DNA of 64,000 bases from assembly GCA_023458055.1 (NCBI GenBank), contig JAEXAW010000078.1:62001-126000 (forward strand), in the 5' to 3' direction. Below the pieces are notes generated by a model, which saw only the letters and a program-made list of their open reading frames with translations, did not search any database and had not been told where the DNA came from. Made by a program: the position numbers and the translations under genes. Shown piece by piece: positions 9,228 through 18,633 of this stretch. Source of the DNA: Pseudomonadota bacterium (GTDB taxonomy: Bacteria; Pseudomonadota; Alphaproteobacteria; Sphingomonadales; Sphingomonadaceae). Numbering within the stretch: the stretch's first letter is position 1; each line of letters starts with the position of its first letter.

Positions 9228-9950
9228 CTTGTCTTGTCCTTGATTGGGGTCGCCATTGCCGACCGAAAATTGATTGGTCATCGGGTCATACTGCCCGGCG
9301 ATTCCACCAAAGGGCGTCACCAGGCTGGCGACCCACGAGCCGCCACGCAGGATCAACAAATCGCCAGCACCGATGGTTGAAGCATCGTCCACATCGAGCG
9401 AGGCCACCGTGCATTCGACCGAGGCGACGACGCTCGCGCGCGTCATGTTGAGATCATTGGTCGCCGGATCAATCGGCAGTTGAAAATTGCGCGCGAAAGC
9501 AAGCAGCAATTGATGTCGCAATCCGCCATTATCGTAGAAATCGAGCGCCAGCACGGCGCAGCCTTGCGGCGCTTGGGCGGCCATCTGGTCGGGCTCGAAC
9601 GGCGTCCCGAGGCGCAATTCGAGCGCGGACAGGAGCGGATCGGCCCGGGTTAGCGCGGTCGCAATATCCGCGATCCGTTCAGCATGAAGGATCACCGGCG
9701 CGCCATCCCATTGCATCAGCCGCAGGGCTGGTTGCGACACCGGCCCGATGAGCCATGCGCCCGCTGCAACCTCGAGCGGAGCCACGACGCGAGCCTTCGT
9801 CGCGAACTGTTCGCCGGTTGCAAGATCGATCAACGCACCGTCAAGCGCTGGCACCAGTTGGTCGAGCAACGCCTGCCGCTCCTCATCGAGGATGCGCAGA
9901 GGCAATGGCTCCGGACGGTTATTGGTTTCAGCCGGGTCGATCAGGGCCAC
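8874..9950 (-). CDS. sctQ: Type III secretion sorting-platform protein SctQ
   Basis: Cytoplasmic ring (sorting platform) protein of the FliM/FliN group, 358 residues. The C-terminal SpoA-type domain (about residues 255-335) shows KVPVSIKLPDQGLTIEEL and GRTIAIGELVRLGDQFAVHI, with a more diverged SpoA-like region near residue 170-215. A linker rich in Asp, Gly and Gln separates them. The start overlaps the fliO-like gene by 10 bases. The tail after the SpoA domain is acidic and poorly conserved. An internal start that could give a SctQ-C short form is listed separately. Confidence 0.82.
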   Translation of the reverse strand: MALIDPAETNNRPEPLPLRILDEERQALLDQLVPALDGALIDLATGEQFATKARVVAPLEVAAGAWLIGPVSQPALRLMQWDGAPVILHAERIADIATALTRADPLLSALELRLGTPFEPDQMAAQAPQGCAVLALDFYDNGGLRHQLLLAFARNFQLPIDPATNDLNMTRASVVASVECTVASLDVDDASTIGAGDLLILRGGSWVASLVTPFGGIAGQYDPMTNQFSVGNGDPNQGQDKMSDDVEGSGDGGFGSLKVPVSIKLPDQGLTIEELGRLRAGLAVPVGPVAAGLEVALTVAGRTIAIGELVRLGDQFAVHIDRIPQDAGPPPVVSQGMAMPDHSGDAGDADEFYPQDSE

Positions 9951-10306
9951 GAACGCGTGCCTCCCGTCTGGTTGAGCAATGTGTCAGGAACCGCAGCGGA
10001 TGGCGGCACGGGGAGGGGCTTTTTGTCCCGATCCCAACGCGACAGAAGGGTGATCGCTCCGGTGCCTACTCCCAGTAACATCGTTTCATCGCCGACCTCG
10101 ATCAGCACCACCCGCTCGCGCTGTCCCAGCGGAAGCGCACGCAGGAACCGCAGCGAACGGTCCCCCGGATTCGCTTCAGAATCGACGCCCATCGTCCGGT
10201 CCTGCCATTTGCGCAGAACCCAGATGGTCGCCCATGCAAGGCCGATCACCAGCAGCATCGACAAGACTATTGCCAGCAGCGACGAGAATATAGTTCCTAT
10301 CCCCAT
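9941..10306 (-). CDS. FliO-like membrane protein within the injectisome operon
   Basis: A 121-residue protein with one N-terminal transmembrane helix (about residues 5-30) and a basic cytoplasmic part. The segment FLRALPLGQRERVVLIEVGD, followed by LLGVGTGAITLLSRW, matches the FliO domain pattern. FliO is a scaffold that helps assemble the FliP/SctR ring in flagella and is usually absent from injectisomes. Here the gene sits between sctU and sctQ and is co-directional with sctR-S-T. The family assignment is by pattern recognition. The remaining question is whether it acts in SctR assembly. Confidence 0.78.
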   Translation of the reverse strand: MGIGTIFSSLLAIVLSMLLVIGLAWATIWVLRKWQDRTMGVDSEANPGDRSLRFLRALPLGQRERVVLIEVGDETMLLGVGTGAITLLSRWDRDKKPLPVPPSAAVPDTLLNQTGGTRSWP

Positions 10307-10364
10307 TCAATCCCCATTTGTGTGTGTTTGTTGGTTGATTGCGTAAACCACTCGCTCCGATCCC

Positions 10365-11537
10365 TCACGAGGCAGTCGCCTCCTGAGGGGTAGAGGCAGG
10401 CTTCGCCGCATTCTCGCCCAGTTCGACGGTCATCGGTGCCTGACCCTCGCGGGCCCGCTTGGCCCATAGGATGACCTCGGCGACCGCATCGAACATATCC
10501 TCGGGCACGATTTCGCCGATCTCGCCGCGCGCCCATAATTTGCGCGCGGTGGCGACATGGCGGACGATGGGCACATTATTATCCTCGGCCGCTGCGCGCA
10601 TGGCGGCGGCAAGATGGCCTTCACCCTTGGCGGCGATCACCGGGACCGGGCAGTTTTCCTTGTCATAATCGATCGCGATGGCAAGATGCGTCGGGTTGAC
10701 CAGGAGGGCGGCGGCATTTCCCGCCGACCCCACCGCGCTGCTATTCGCCCATTCCTGGTGCATCTGGCGGCGATGCTGCTTGATGTGCGGATCGCCCTCG
10801 TCATTTTTATGCTCTTGTTTGATGTCGCGCATGCTCATCATCATCTTCTTGATGAAGCTGTGCTTGGTCCAGACGCGGTCTAGAATCGCAACGCCGATGA
10901 ACGCGAGGACCGTCCATCCGAGAATCTTGAGTGTCAGGCTATAGGTTAGGCCAAGCGCCTGTTGTGCGACGATAGGCCCCGCACCGCTGCCGGGCGTCCA
11001 ATCGGCCATCACCAGCATCCCGCCCAGTTCGGGGAGGACGGTTTTGATCATCAAGAAGGTGATGAAGATCACGATCGCGGCCTTGGCCAAGGTCTTGACC
11101 ATTTCGACAAGGCCGTCCTTGCCGAACATGCGCTTGAGCCCCTCAATCGGGTTCATCTTGTCGAAACTGGGTTTGAGCTTTTCGGTGGTTGCGATGGGGC
11201 CGATCTGTAGCCCTTCAACCAGCGTGCCAACCACCGCTACCGGAATGAGCGTGAGCGCGGCGAGAATCAGCAAAACGCGCAGGGCGCTCCCTCCGATCTG
11301 GCTCATCGCCTGATCGAACGGCATGGTTGTTGTGGCGCGCAATGCCTGCGAGGCAAGCTCGGCAATCAGCGTTGCGCCATAGCCGCCAGCCATCGCGAAC
11401 ATAATCAACCACAATAAAGTTACGCCAGCGGCGCTGACGTCCTTTGATTTGGCAACATCCCCCTTCTTGCGTGCATCCTGCAATCGCTTGGGGGTAGGTA
11501 ATTCTGTCTTGTCACCGCCATCATTTTTTTGTGCCAT
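10365..11537 (-). CDS. sctU: Type III secretion autoprotease and substrate switch SctU (FlhB family)
   Basis: Inner-membrane export protein of 390 residues that cleaves itself and controls the change of exported substrates. The N-terminus has the family start DKTELPTPKRLQDARKKGDV, followed by four hydrophobic segments. The cytoplasmic domain carries the autocleavage motif Asn281-Pro-Thr-His284, with scission expected between Asn and Pro. It is the first gene of the minus-strand operon and faces the plus-strand operon across a 677-base gap. The C-terminal tail after the conserved domain is short and rich in Ala and Glu. Confidence 0.93.
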   Translation of the reverse strand: MAQKNDGGDKTELPTPKRLQDARKKGDVAKSKDVSAAGVTLLWLIMFAMAGGYGATLIAELASQALRATTTMPFDQAMSQIGGSALRVLLILAALTLIPVAVVGTLVEGLQIGPIATTEKLKPSFDKMNPIEGLKRMFGKDGLVEMVKTLAKAAIVIFITFLMIKTVLPELGGMLVMADWTPGSGAGPIVAQQALGLTYSLTLKILGWTVLAFIGVAILDRVWTKHSFIKKMMMSMRDIKQEHKNDEGDPHIKQHRRQMHQEWANSSAVGSAGNAAALLVNPTHLAIAIDYDKENCPVPVIAAKGEGHLAAAMRAAAEDNNVPIVRHVATARKLWARGEIGEIVPEDMFDAVAEVILWAKRAREGQAPMTVELGENAAKPASTPQEATAS

Positions 11538-12214
11538 GGGCTATCGCTGCCTTCGCGCAAATCATTTGAAGGTTGAACCGACCGGCTTGCCCGCGAAGCG
11601 TTTCGCGCAAACCAACCTTAAGCCAATATATCTCCCCTGTTCCGACAGAATTATCTCCGAAAGAATCATCTGCTGGCTGGGCGGCAGCCCAGATATATTG
11701 GTTGCAGCAAACGGGTGGCACGTATCCGGATACCGCGTTTTGGCTCGCCCGACGACCCAGGAATCCGGTTAGGTCGACCTTGAAGCCATGCCCATACCTT
11801 CACGGAGGTAGCTATGGTGTCAATGCTGTTTACCAACTTAGTTAGTCAATTTTGAAACAAAATGATTTCAGCCATGTTACAATTGCCCCAAATTTGGACC
11901 AAAATTTGACAGCTCCGCCCACGCTCTCGGCGGCCCATAACCCGCGACTATCTTGGTAAAACAGCGCTTAACGCCGATAAAGAATAGTCGAAGTAAATGA
12001 AACAATTTCTTATATTTAGGTTGACGTCAACGTCATGCAGATTGCTCCATTATGCATCGTAAATTCGCACCCCCAGACGATTTTTCGGGCTTGAACTCCT
12101 CGCTGCGACTCGATAAACCGTTTTTTACAAGCGGGGGCTGGTACGAGCCCTCGATTGCGGGATCCACCGGCTTCAAAACTTATGATCGCCTCGGGCGACG
12201 TTAAGGGGTGAGAG
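11538..12214. promoter_or_regulatory. Divergent control region between the two type III secretion operons
   Basis: This 677-base gap must hold promoters for both operons. It is more AT-rich than its flanks and contains several inverted repeats: CGCGAA-GCGT-TTCGCG (11592-11607), CCAATATATCT (11623-11633) matched by AGATATATTGG (11691-11701), the palindrome CCAAATTTGG (11888-11897), and TTGACGTCAA (12021-12030). The 17-bp box found upstream of the effector candidates was not seen here, so core operons and effectors may be controlled differently. No open frame in it looks convincing except a 50-codon one at its right end. Confidence 0.5.
12052..12204 (+). CDS. Possible small protein upstream of the lytic transglycosylase (weak)
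   Basis: An ATG frame of 50 codons ends 10 bases before the transglycosylase start and runs in the same direction. It begins MHRKFAPPDD and ends YDRLGRR, and it has no similarity I recognise. No clear ribosome-binding sequence precedes it, and chance frames of this length are common. It is recorded because it directly abuts the operon and too little is known to dismiss it. Confidence 0.22.
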   Translation: MHRKFAPPDDFSGLNSSLRLDKPFFTSGGWYEPSIAGSTGFKTYDRLGRR

Positions 12215-13288
12215 ATGCGTGGATTAAACCTCTCGCGGACCGTGTATGGACTTGGTCTGCTTGCAATATCGGTTGGTGCAGCGATTCCGGCGACGGCAAT
12301 GGCGCGCGACAAAAAGCAGCCTGAGGCGGCTCCCTGTCCGGTCGACAGCAATATTCTGGTCGCGAGCACCGAGATTACAAAGCGATTCTCGACGCTTTCG
12401 CAATGCACGCCGCAGATCGTCGAAGCGCCCGCCTCGCCCGAGACCGAACCGTTCCAGGGTTCGACCATCATCAGTTCGGATAGTGACAGCGATTTTCTCG
12501 CTGCATCCGCCGCCGAAGGCACTTATGACGCCTCGCGCAATCGCGGCAATTATGCGGCGAGTGGTGGCAAGAAAGATATGCATCCGGTCGTGATGGAGCG
12601 CGGCGAGGAAGCCGGTGTGCGCTACACCCGTATCATTCCGCCCGAGCAGCCCGCCGAAAGCTATTATGGAGCGACACCTTATGGTGTCCCGGCAGCGCCG
12701 ATTTATGCGCCGCTCCCCGTTACGGGTGCGCCAGTGGGTGGCAGCGGCATGACCATCGCGTCGACCGGGGCCGTTGCAGCGGGTCAAATCGCGCCGACAC
12801 CGACTGCGGTTGATGGCCGTCCGAGTGATGCGACCATCCTCGCGCTGCGTCCGCGCAGCTATGCCAGCCGTTATGATGACATGATCGAGCAATCGGCGCG
12901 GCGTCACGGGGTTGATCCGCTCATGCTCCACGCCGTGATTTTTCAGGAATCACGCTACAAACAAAATGCGCAAAGCCATGTCGGCGCGCGCGGGCTGATG
13001 CAGATCATGCCGGGCACGGGTGCGGCACTGGGCGTGCGCAGCACGGGCCATTTGTTCGATCCGCAAACCAATATCGATGCCGGCGCAAAGCTGCTCCGTC
13101 AGCTGTGGACCAAATTCAACGGTCGCTTCGATCTCGTGCTCGCCGCATATAATGCGGGACCGGGTGCGGTCGCCAAATATGGCAACAAGGTCCCACCCTA
13201 TCGTGAGACCCGCGACTATGTGGTCAAAGTGCAAGGCCATTATAAGAAGCTTGCCGCCGAAAACGGAATGACACCGACGGGCTTCTGA
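12215..13288 (+). CDS. Lytic transglycosylase at the head of the sctV-sctP operon
   Basis: Peptidoglycan-cutting enzyme that probably opens the wall for injectisome assembly. The 357-residue protein has an N-terminal signal sequence (about residues 1-30), a long Pro/Ala-rich region, and a C-terminal SLT (goose-lysozyme-like) domain from about residue 220. The catalytic glutamate is Glu245 in FQESRYKQ, followed by GARGLMQIMPGT and AAYNAGPGAV, all standard for the family. sctV begins two bases after its stop. Injectisome loci often carry such a VirB1/IpgF-type enzyme. Confidence 0.88.
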   Translation: MRGLNLSRTVYGLGLLAISVGAAIPATAMARDKKQPEAAPCPVDSNILVASTEITKRFSTLSQCTPQIVEAPASPETEPFQGSTIISSDSDSDFLAASAAEGTYDASRNRGNYAASGGKKDMHPVVMERGEEAGVRYTRIIPPEQPAESYYGATPYGVPAAPIYAPLPVTGAPVGGSGMTIASTGAVAAGQIAPTPTAVDGRPSDATILALRPRSYASRYDDMIEQSARRHGVDPLMLHAVIFQESRYKQNAQSHVGARGLMQIMPGTGAALGVRSTGHLFDPQTNIDAGAKLLRQLWTKFNGRFDLVLAAYNAGPGAVAKYGNKVPPYRETRDYVVKVQGHYKKLAAENGMTPTGF

Positions 13289-13289
13289 T

Positions 13290-15248
13290 ATGTTGGCGTC
13301 GCTCTCGCGTTATTTTCCGAGGAACATCCAGTTTTCCTTCGTCGTGCTGGTCGGGGTGGTTGTATCAGTCATTGCGCTGATCATCCTGCCGCTGCCGACT
13401 ATCGTGCTGGACGTCCTGATCGCGGTCAATATGACCGTCGGCATCCTGTTGCTGCTCAGTGTCCTCTATATCGAAAAGCCACTCGACTTTTCGACCTTCC
13501 CCAGCGTCCTGCTGATTACCACGCTGTTCCGGCTCGCGATCAGTATCGCAACCACTCGCATGATTTTGGGCGAGGCTAATGGCGGCGAGATCATCCAGCA
13601 ATTTGGTGAAATGGTCGCGGGCGGGCAGTTGATCGTCGGGCTGGTGATGTTCCTCATCATCACCGTGGTCCAGTTTATCGTGATCGCCAAGGGCGCGGAG
13701 CGTGTCGCCGAAGTCGCGGCGCGGTTCAGCCTTGATGCTATGCCCGGCAAGCAGCTTTCCATCGACAGCGACCTTCGCTCCGGCCTCATCACCAAGGATG
13801 ATGCCAAGTTGAAGCGGCGTCAGGTCGAGATGGAAAGCCGCCTTTATGGTAGCCTTGATGGTGCGATGAAGTTCGTGAAGGGCGATGCCATCGCCTCGAT
13901 CGTGATTGTCATCATCAACCTGCTTGGCGGCTTCGCCATCGGTATGATCAGCCATAAGATGGACGCAAGCCAGGCGATGGAAACCTATTCCATCCTCTCC
14001 ATCGGTGACGGCCTTGTCGCGCAAATCCCGGCGCTGTTCTGCGCCATGGCGGCGGGCCTTTTGGTGACGCGCACCACGGATGAAGAAAATGAGCGCGAAC
14101 TCGCGCCCGCAATTGCACGCCAGCTCGCCGGCAAACCGCATGTGATGATGATCGCGGGCGGCATGGCGGTGCTGATGGGGCTGATCCCCGGCTTCCCGGC
14201 GATGGTGTTTTTTGGTTTAGCGCTGATGTTGGTTGGCGGCGGCGTTATTACCCATCCCGAATGGGGCGCCGCCATCCGCCAGCGTCTCAACGTGATGCGC
14301 GGGCAAACGGTCGAAGCGCCAAAAGAAATGACGCTGCAAATGACGGCATTGCAATCAGTCGATCCGCTGCAACTGCGTTTGGCTGAAAATGCGTTTGCTC
14401 CGGAGGAACTGGCAGAGTTGACCCAAGCCGTGCAGCAGCGCGCGCAGGCGCTTCAGGACAAGAGCGGCGTTGGCTTGCCTAAGGTCCGCGTTCTGCTCGA
14501 TAGCGAAATGTCAAATAATGGCTGGGCGCTCTACGCTTATGATGCGCCGCTTGGCGCGGGAGAGTTGGAGCCGCATCTGTTCACGACCCAGTTGCCGCTT
14601 ATCACCGGCGAACTGCTCCGTCGCAACCTGCCGATGTTCCTCGGGCTGCAGGAAGTTACCGACCTCCTGAACTGGCTCGGCGAGGAATATCCCGAAGTGG
14701 TCAAGGAAGCGGTGCGCGCGGTTCCGACCTCGACCATCGCCGAAATCCTGCGATTGCTCGCGGAAGAGCAAGTGCCGCTGCGCAATCTGCGTGATGCGGT
14801 CGAAGCGATTGCCGATGCAGGGCAGATGGAGCGCGACCCGCGTATCATCGCCGAGCGCGTCCGCGTCGCGCTCCGCCGCAACATCATTGCGCCGCTCTGC
14901 GTCAATGGCCGTCTGCCCGTTCTGATGATCGGCAATGCGGTCGAAGAAGCGATCCGCAATACCGTAACCATGATCGACGGACAGGCTCGTCTGGCGATCG
15001 ACCCCTATCAAATGCGCGCCTTGATTCTGCTCCTCACAGAGCAGGTGGAGGCAACGGGCGCGCGTGCGATACTGACTGCGCAAGATTTGCGCCGTCCCTT
15101 GCGTCTGGTAACGGCCGCCGACTTGTTCGACGTCCCCGTTATCTCCTTCAATGAGTTGAACCCCGCCATTCCGCTGGATGTGGTGGGCGAAGTGAACCGG
15201 GCACCTGAATTGCTCGGGCAACCCGACTTAGCCGAGGCAGCCGAATAA
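13290..15248 (+). CDS. sctV: Type III secretion export gate protein SctV (FlhA family)
   Basis: Major export-gate protein, 652 residues, which forms a nonameric cytoplasmic ring. The N-terminal half has about eight membrane helices and the cytoplasmic FHIPEP-region hallmarks, including RFSLDAMPGKQLSIDSDLR and GDGLVAQIPALFCAMAAG. The C-terminal half is the soluble ring domain. Its TAA overlaps the sctC start codon (TAATG). The family is certain; the choice of SctV over FlhA follows from the neighbouring secretin and needle-complex genes. Confidence 0.94.
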   Translation: MLASLSRYFPRNIQFSFVVLVGVVVSVIALIILPLPTIVLDVLIAVNMTVGILLLLSVLYIEKPLDFSTFPSVLLITTLFRLAISIATTRMILGEANGGEIIQQFGEMVAGGQLIVGLVMFLIITVVQFIVIAKGAERVAEVAARFSLDAMPGKQLSIDSDLRSGLITKDDAKLKRRQVEMESRLYGSLDGAMKFVKGDAIASIVIVIINLLGGFAIGMISHKMDASQAMETYSILSIGDGLVAQIPALFCAMAAGLLVTRTTDEENERELAPAIARQLAGKPHVMMIAGGMAVLMGLIPGFPAMVFFGLALMLVGGGVITHPEWGAAIRQRLNVMRGQTVEAPKEMTLQMTALQSVDPLQLRLAENAFAPEELAELTQAVQQRAQALQDKSGVGLPKVRVLLDSEMSNNGWALYAYDAPLGAGELEPHLFTTQLPLITGELLRRNLPMFLGLQEVTDLLNWLGEEYPEVVKEAVRAVPTSTIAEILRLLAEEQVPLRNLRDAVEAIADAGQMERDPRIIAERVRVALRRNIIAPLCVNGRLPVLMIGNAVEEAIRNTVTMIDGQARLAIDPYQMRALILLLTEQVEATGARAILTAQDLRRPLRLVTAADLFDVPVISFNELNPAIPLDVVGEVNRAPELLGQPDLAEAAE

Positions 15249-17089
15249 TGTCCCTGAAGAAACCCTCCGCATTCATCCTGTCATCGCTCGCCTGTCTGGC
15301 GATGGCGTATCCCGTTGCGGCAGCGCAGCCGCCTTTTCCGAGCAAAGTGATCAGTATCAACGCGCGTGGCCAGAAGATTTCCGATGTCATCACTGATGTA
15401 TTCAGCCAGGCCGGGTTGAGGGTCAAAGTGAGCAGTGCGGTCGCGGGCCAGGCACAAGGCATGTTCGTCGGCACGCCGCAGGAAATCTGGACCAATATCT
15501 CGCGCGCCTATAATCTTGTGGCCTATTATGATGGCGCGGTGGTGCGGGTGAATTCGGCCAATGAAATTTCGACACGTACCATCCAGACCGATGCAGCGTC
15601 AGATGTGGTCAAGGAAGCCAAGCGACTCGGCTATATCGACAATAACAACAAGGTCCGCGCGAGCGGCGGGGCGGTTCTGGCGTCCGGCGTTCCCGACTTT
15701 CTCACCCAGATTGACCGGCTCGCAAGCCGTATGCGTCCGATGCCGATGGTCAATGCGTCGAAAGGTGATGCTGATGCGGGCGGGATGACGCCGAAACTGG
15801 CACCCGTCGCGCCGCCTGCGCAACCGGTCCAGCCGACCATGATTGCCTCACCCATGTTTTCCGGCTCGGATTTCTATCGTTATAATCCCAGCGATGTATC
15901 CTATGAAACCCGCGTTCGTGCAGGACCGGGACGGCGGTATGAAACGCGGGTCTATCAGCTGCGCTATCGCGATGCCCAGGACAAGCAGATCGATATGCAA
16001 GGCCGGGTTCAGCGTATCCCGGGTGTCGCCAGCCTCCTCATGGAGCATATGGGGATCGATAGCGGGATCAGCACCAACAGTGCCAACCAATATAATCGCG
16101 ATGATTATTATAATACGCGTCGCGATCCGCGGGACCGTTACTATGATGAGGGCCCCTATGAAGATCGCCGCGAACCCAGCCGTCGCGAGATGACGGGCCC
16201 TTCGATCATGGCCGACGTCGCCAATAATACGGTGATCGTCAAGGATCTCCCGAGCGAGATGAACAATTACACCGCGCTCATCGCGCAGCTTGACCGTGAG
16301 CAGCCGGTGATCGAGATGGAAGTGGTGTCGATCGTCTATAATCGCGATGACATGACTGATCTGGGTGTCGATTGGAGCCTCGGCTTTGGCGGGCTCAAAC
16401 TGTTGTTCGGTGGCCGTCCGCGCGGACAATCCGATATTTCGGGCAGCTATGTATGGGGTAATGGCGACGTTATCAGTGCGCAGATCAGGGCGCTCCAAGA
16501 GCAAGGAACATTGCGCGTCACCGACCGCCAGTTCCTCTCCGCCACCAATAACGAGCCGACCGAATATAATGAAGGCGGGCAGCAATATGCCAAGCTTCAG
16601 GGCGAGTATAACACCGACCTCAGGACATTGAGCTATGGTTTGTCGGTCCGGATCAAGCCCGCCATCGTCAATGAACGCGATAATCTGCGCGTCCGCATGG
16701 ACATTGCATTCAAGGACACGACGCTGACCAACCAGTCGGTCGATGGCATTCCCTCGATCAAGGGGCCGAGCTTCACCCAGTCGAATATCGTGCCGCATGG
16801 GCAGGCAGTGATCCTCGCCGGTCGCACCATCAATTTTGAATATGACAAGAAATCCAAGACCCCGATCCTTGGCGATATTCCAATCTTCGGCAATGCGTTT
16901 AAGAAGCGCAACAAGGGCGTTGGCACGATGGAACGGGCCGTCATGATCATCCCGCGGGTGCGCGCACCGGGCGGGATGCCGATCCCGAGTCGAATGACAC
17001 CGGCCGCGATGCAGCAGCCGCTGCCGCAGGCGGCTCAGCCGGTGGCGGAACCTGCATCCACCAAGAAGAGCAAGAGGCGCCAAGGGTGA
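15248..17089 (+). CDS. sctC: Type III secretion outer-membrane secretin SctC
   Basis: Outer-membrane ring through which the needle passes, 613 residues. A signal peptide is clear (about residues 1-26, ending AAAQ). The N-terminal domains include INARGQKISDVITDVF. A Tyr/Arg/Asp-rich stretch near residues 280-315 is low in complexity and longer than usual. The C-terminal secretin domain shows VEMEVVSIVYN-type and GQAVILAGRTINFEYDKK sequences, then PILGDIPIFGNAF, the family signature. This gene is the strongest evidence that the locus is an injectisome and not a flagellum. Its stop overlaps the sctD GTG start. Confidence 0.93.
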   Translation: MSLKKPSAFILSSLACLAMAYPVAAAQPPFPSKVISINARGQKISDVITDVFSQAGLRVKVSSAVAGQAQGMFVGTPQEIWTNISRAYNLVAYYDGAVVRVNSANEISTRTIQTDAASDVVKEAKRLGYIDNNNKVRASGGAVLASGVPDFLTQIDRLASRMRPMPMVNASKGDADAGGMTPKLAPVAPPAQPVQPTMIASPMFSGSDFYRYNPSDVSYETRVRAGPGRRYETRVYQLRYRDAQDKQIDMQGRVQRIPGVASLLMEHMGIDSGISTNSANQYNRDDYYNTRRDPRDRYYDEGPYEDRREPSRREMTGPSIMADVANNTVIVKDLPSEMNNYTALIAQLDREQPVIEMEVVSIVYNRDDMTDLGVDWSLGFGGLKLLFGGRPRGQSDISGSYVWGNGDVISAQIRALQEQGTLRVTDRQFLSATNNEPTEYNEGGQQYAKLQGEYNTDLRTLSYGLSVRIKPAIVNERDNLRVRMDIAFKDTTLTNQSVDGIPSIKGPSFTQSNIVPHGQAVILAGRTINFEYDKKSKTPILGDIPIFGNAFKKRNKGVGTMERAVMIIPRVRAPGGMPIPSRMTPAAMQQPLPQAAQPVAEPASTKKSKRRQG

Positions 17090-18279
17090 GCGACGCGCCG
17101 ACCATGACCGAAACGCCGCCGCTTGCGGACGCTGTAGCACCGGAAGCCTCGCTGCCCGCCGCAGCAACGCGGCTGCGCGTGCTCAACAACCGGCTGGCGG
17201 GCGCGGAGCACCGCCTGCACGCGGGCAAGAATATCCGCGTTGGGCATAGTTTCGAAAATGACGTGGTGCTGCGCGGCAAGGATACGGCGGGGCTCGCGCT
17301 CGAACTCCACGTCAACCCCGATGTGACTGTGCTCAAGATGCTGACGGGTTCGATTGAGGTTCTCGGACGCCAGTTGGTGGCAGGCGAAGAAATGCCGCTC
17401 CCCGCTTATCTGCCGGTCAAGCTTGGCGAATTCGCTTTTGCGGTGGGTGCAACCGACGAAATGCGCTGGCGCGAGGCGGAATCCATTGCAACCGCGCTCG
17501 GTCAGCGGCAGTTGATGGATGAACCGCTTCCACGCGCGGAACTCGCCGAGCGGGTGGCCACCCGCTTCGATCCGGTGCGCTCGCGCCTGCCGTTGATGCC
17601 GCGTGCTGGGATGCTCATGGGCGTGGGTGGCGCGGTGGCGCTGCTCGTCGCCGCCTTGTTCGGCGTCAGCTATTATAACCAACAGCAACAAACCAACCCT
17701 GCTAATGTCCAGCGGGTTATGGCGGCAGCAGGCTTTGGCGGCATGACCGTCAAGCCGGACCCGGCGAGCGACAATATGGTCATCAGCGGTGTCCTTAAAA
17801 ATGATGCCGAGGTTGCGGGGCTGCAGCGGCTCATCGATAATCGTTTTCCCGGTGCGATCCTGGAGGTTGAAACCACCGATGCGCTCGCGATTGCAGCGGC
17901 TGACCTCCTTAAAGGTCAGAATATCGATGCGGACGCCAAGACGGTGAAACGCGGCGTCATCGCGGTGTCGAGCGAATATCTGCCCGCCGACAAACAGGCG
18001 CAGATGACCGCGATGCTCAAGCAGGAATTGCCGCGCGTGAAGGCGGTACAATTCGGGATGGAGGCCGGGCGCGGACCCAACGACCTCCAATATTTTTTCA
18101 ACAACAGCCAATATGGTGCGGCGAGTTTCGTCAGCGGGGACCCCAGCTATATCGTGACCGCCGATGGTACGCGCTGGTTCCCCGGAGCCGATTTGCCGAC
18201 CGGCCACAAGATTGTCCGCATAGAACCTAAAGCGCTCATCCTTGAACGGGACGGGCGCATGGAAACGCTGGTGATGTGA
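17086..18279 (+). CDS. sctD: Type III secretion inner-membrane ring protein SctD
   Basis: A 397-residue protein with the SctD layout: an N-terminal cytoplasmic FHA-like domain (about residues 28-115, with IRVGHSFENDVVL), a single membrane helix (about 170-195) and periplasmic BON-like domains (for example NMVISGVLKNDAEVAGLQRL). It forms the outer of the two inner-membrane rings and contacts SctC. It starts at GTG in a GTGA overlap with the sctC stop. A C-terminal segment contains ADGTRWFPGADLPTGHKIVR, probably a periplasmic contact domain. Confidence 0.88.
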   Translation: MSDAPTMTETPPLADAVAPEASLPAAATRLRVLNNRLAGAEHRLHAGKNIRVGHSFENDVVLRGKDTAGLALELHVNPDVTVLKMLTGSIEVLGRQLVAGEEMPLPAYLPVKLGEFAFAVGATDEMRWREAESIATALGQRQLMDEPLPRAELAERVATRFDPVRSRLPLMPRAGMLMGVGGAVALLVAALFGVSYYNQQQQTNPANVQRVMAAAGFGGMTVKPDPASDNMVISGVLKNDAEVAGLQRLIDNRFPGAILEVETTDALAIAAADLLKGQNIDADAKTVKRGVIAVSSEYLPADKQAQMTAMLKQELPRVKAVQFGMEAGRGPNDLQYFFNNSQYGAASFVSGDPSYIVTADGTRWFPGADLPTGHKIVRIEPKALILERDGRMETLVM

Positions 18280-18324
18280 AACGCCACACCGGCACAGAGA
18301 ATTTAAGTGAAGGAAGGAGTGAAG

Positions 18325-18627
18325 ATGTCTAACTCAGTCAATATGGCAGGTCTTTCAAACCTTGCAGCGACGCCCGGCTACAGCAGTCGTTCGCGCTCGT
18401 CCAACTGGTTCGAAGCGTTTGCCGCCGCATGGGGCGAGGCGCTTGATCACCAGGCAAATAAAATCGAAACGCAGTCGAATGCGATCAGTGAAAGCGGCTT
18501 GGATAAGCCGTCTGAAATTACACAGCTGACGGCGGAATCGATGCGGCTGTCGTTCATGGCGAACAGCTCGCACACCTCGCTTGATAGCGTGTCGAAGGCG
18601 CTGGAGACGATGGCGCGGAAAGGATAA
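18325..18627 (+). CDS. Candidate needle subunit (SctF-like) of the injectisome
   Basis: A small soluble protein of 100 residues without signal peptide. The ATG at 18325 is chosen because AAGGAAGGAG ends about 5 bases upstream. The C-terminal half (LDKPSEITQLTAESMRLSF followed by an amphipathic helix ending LETMARKG) has the helix-turn-helix form with a Pro-Ser turn seen in needle proteins, and it lies directly before sctI. It is longer than most needle subunits (60-90 residues) and its N-terminus is Ser-rich. A second rod-like protein is an alternative, and no strong motif settles this. Confidence 0.5.
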   Translation: MSNSVNMAGLSNLAATPGYSSRSRSSNWFEAFAAAWGEALDHQANKIETQSNAISESGLDKPSEITQLTAESMRLSFMANSSHTSLDSVSKALETMARKG

Positions 18628-18633
18628 TCCGCC

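Noticed and set aside
6524..12000. Reading the minus-strand operon as a flagellar fliOPQR-flhB cluster.
   Set aside because: The divergent operon encodes a secretin (SctC), SctD with FHA domain and SctJ lipoprotein, and no filament, hook or motor genes exist in the window.
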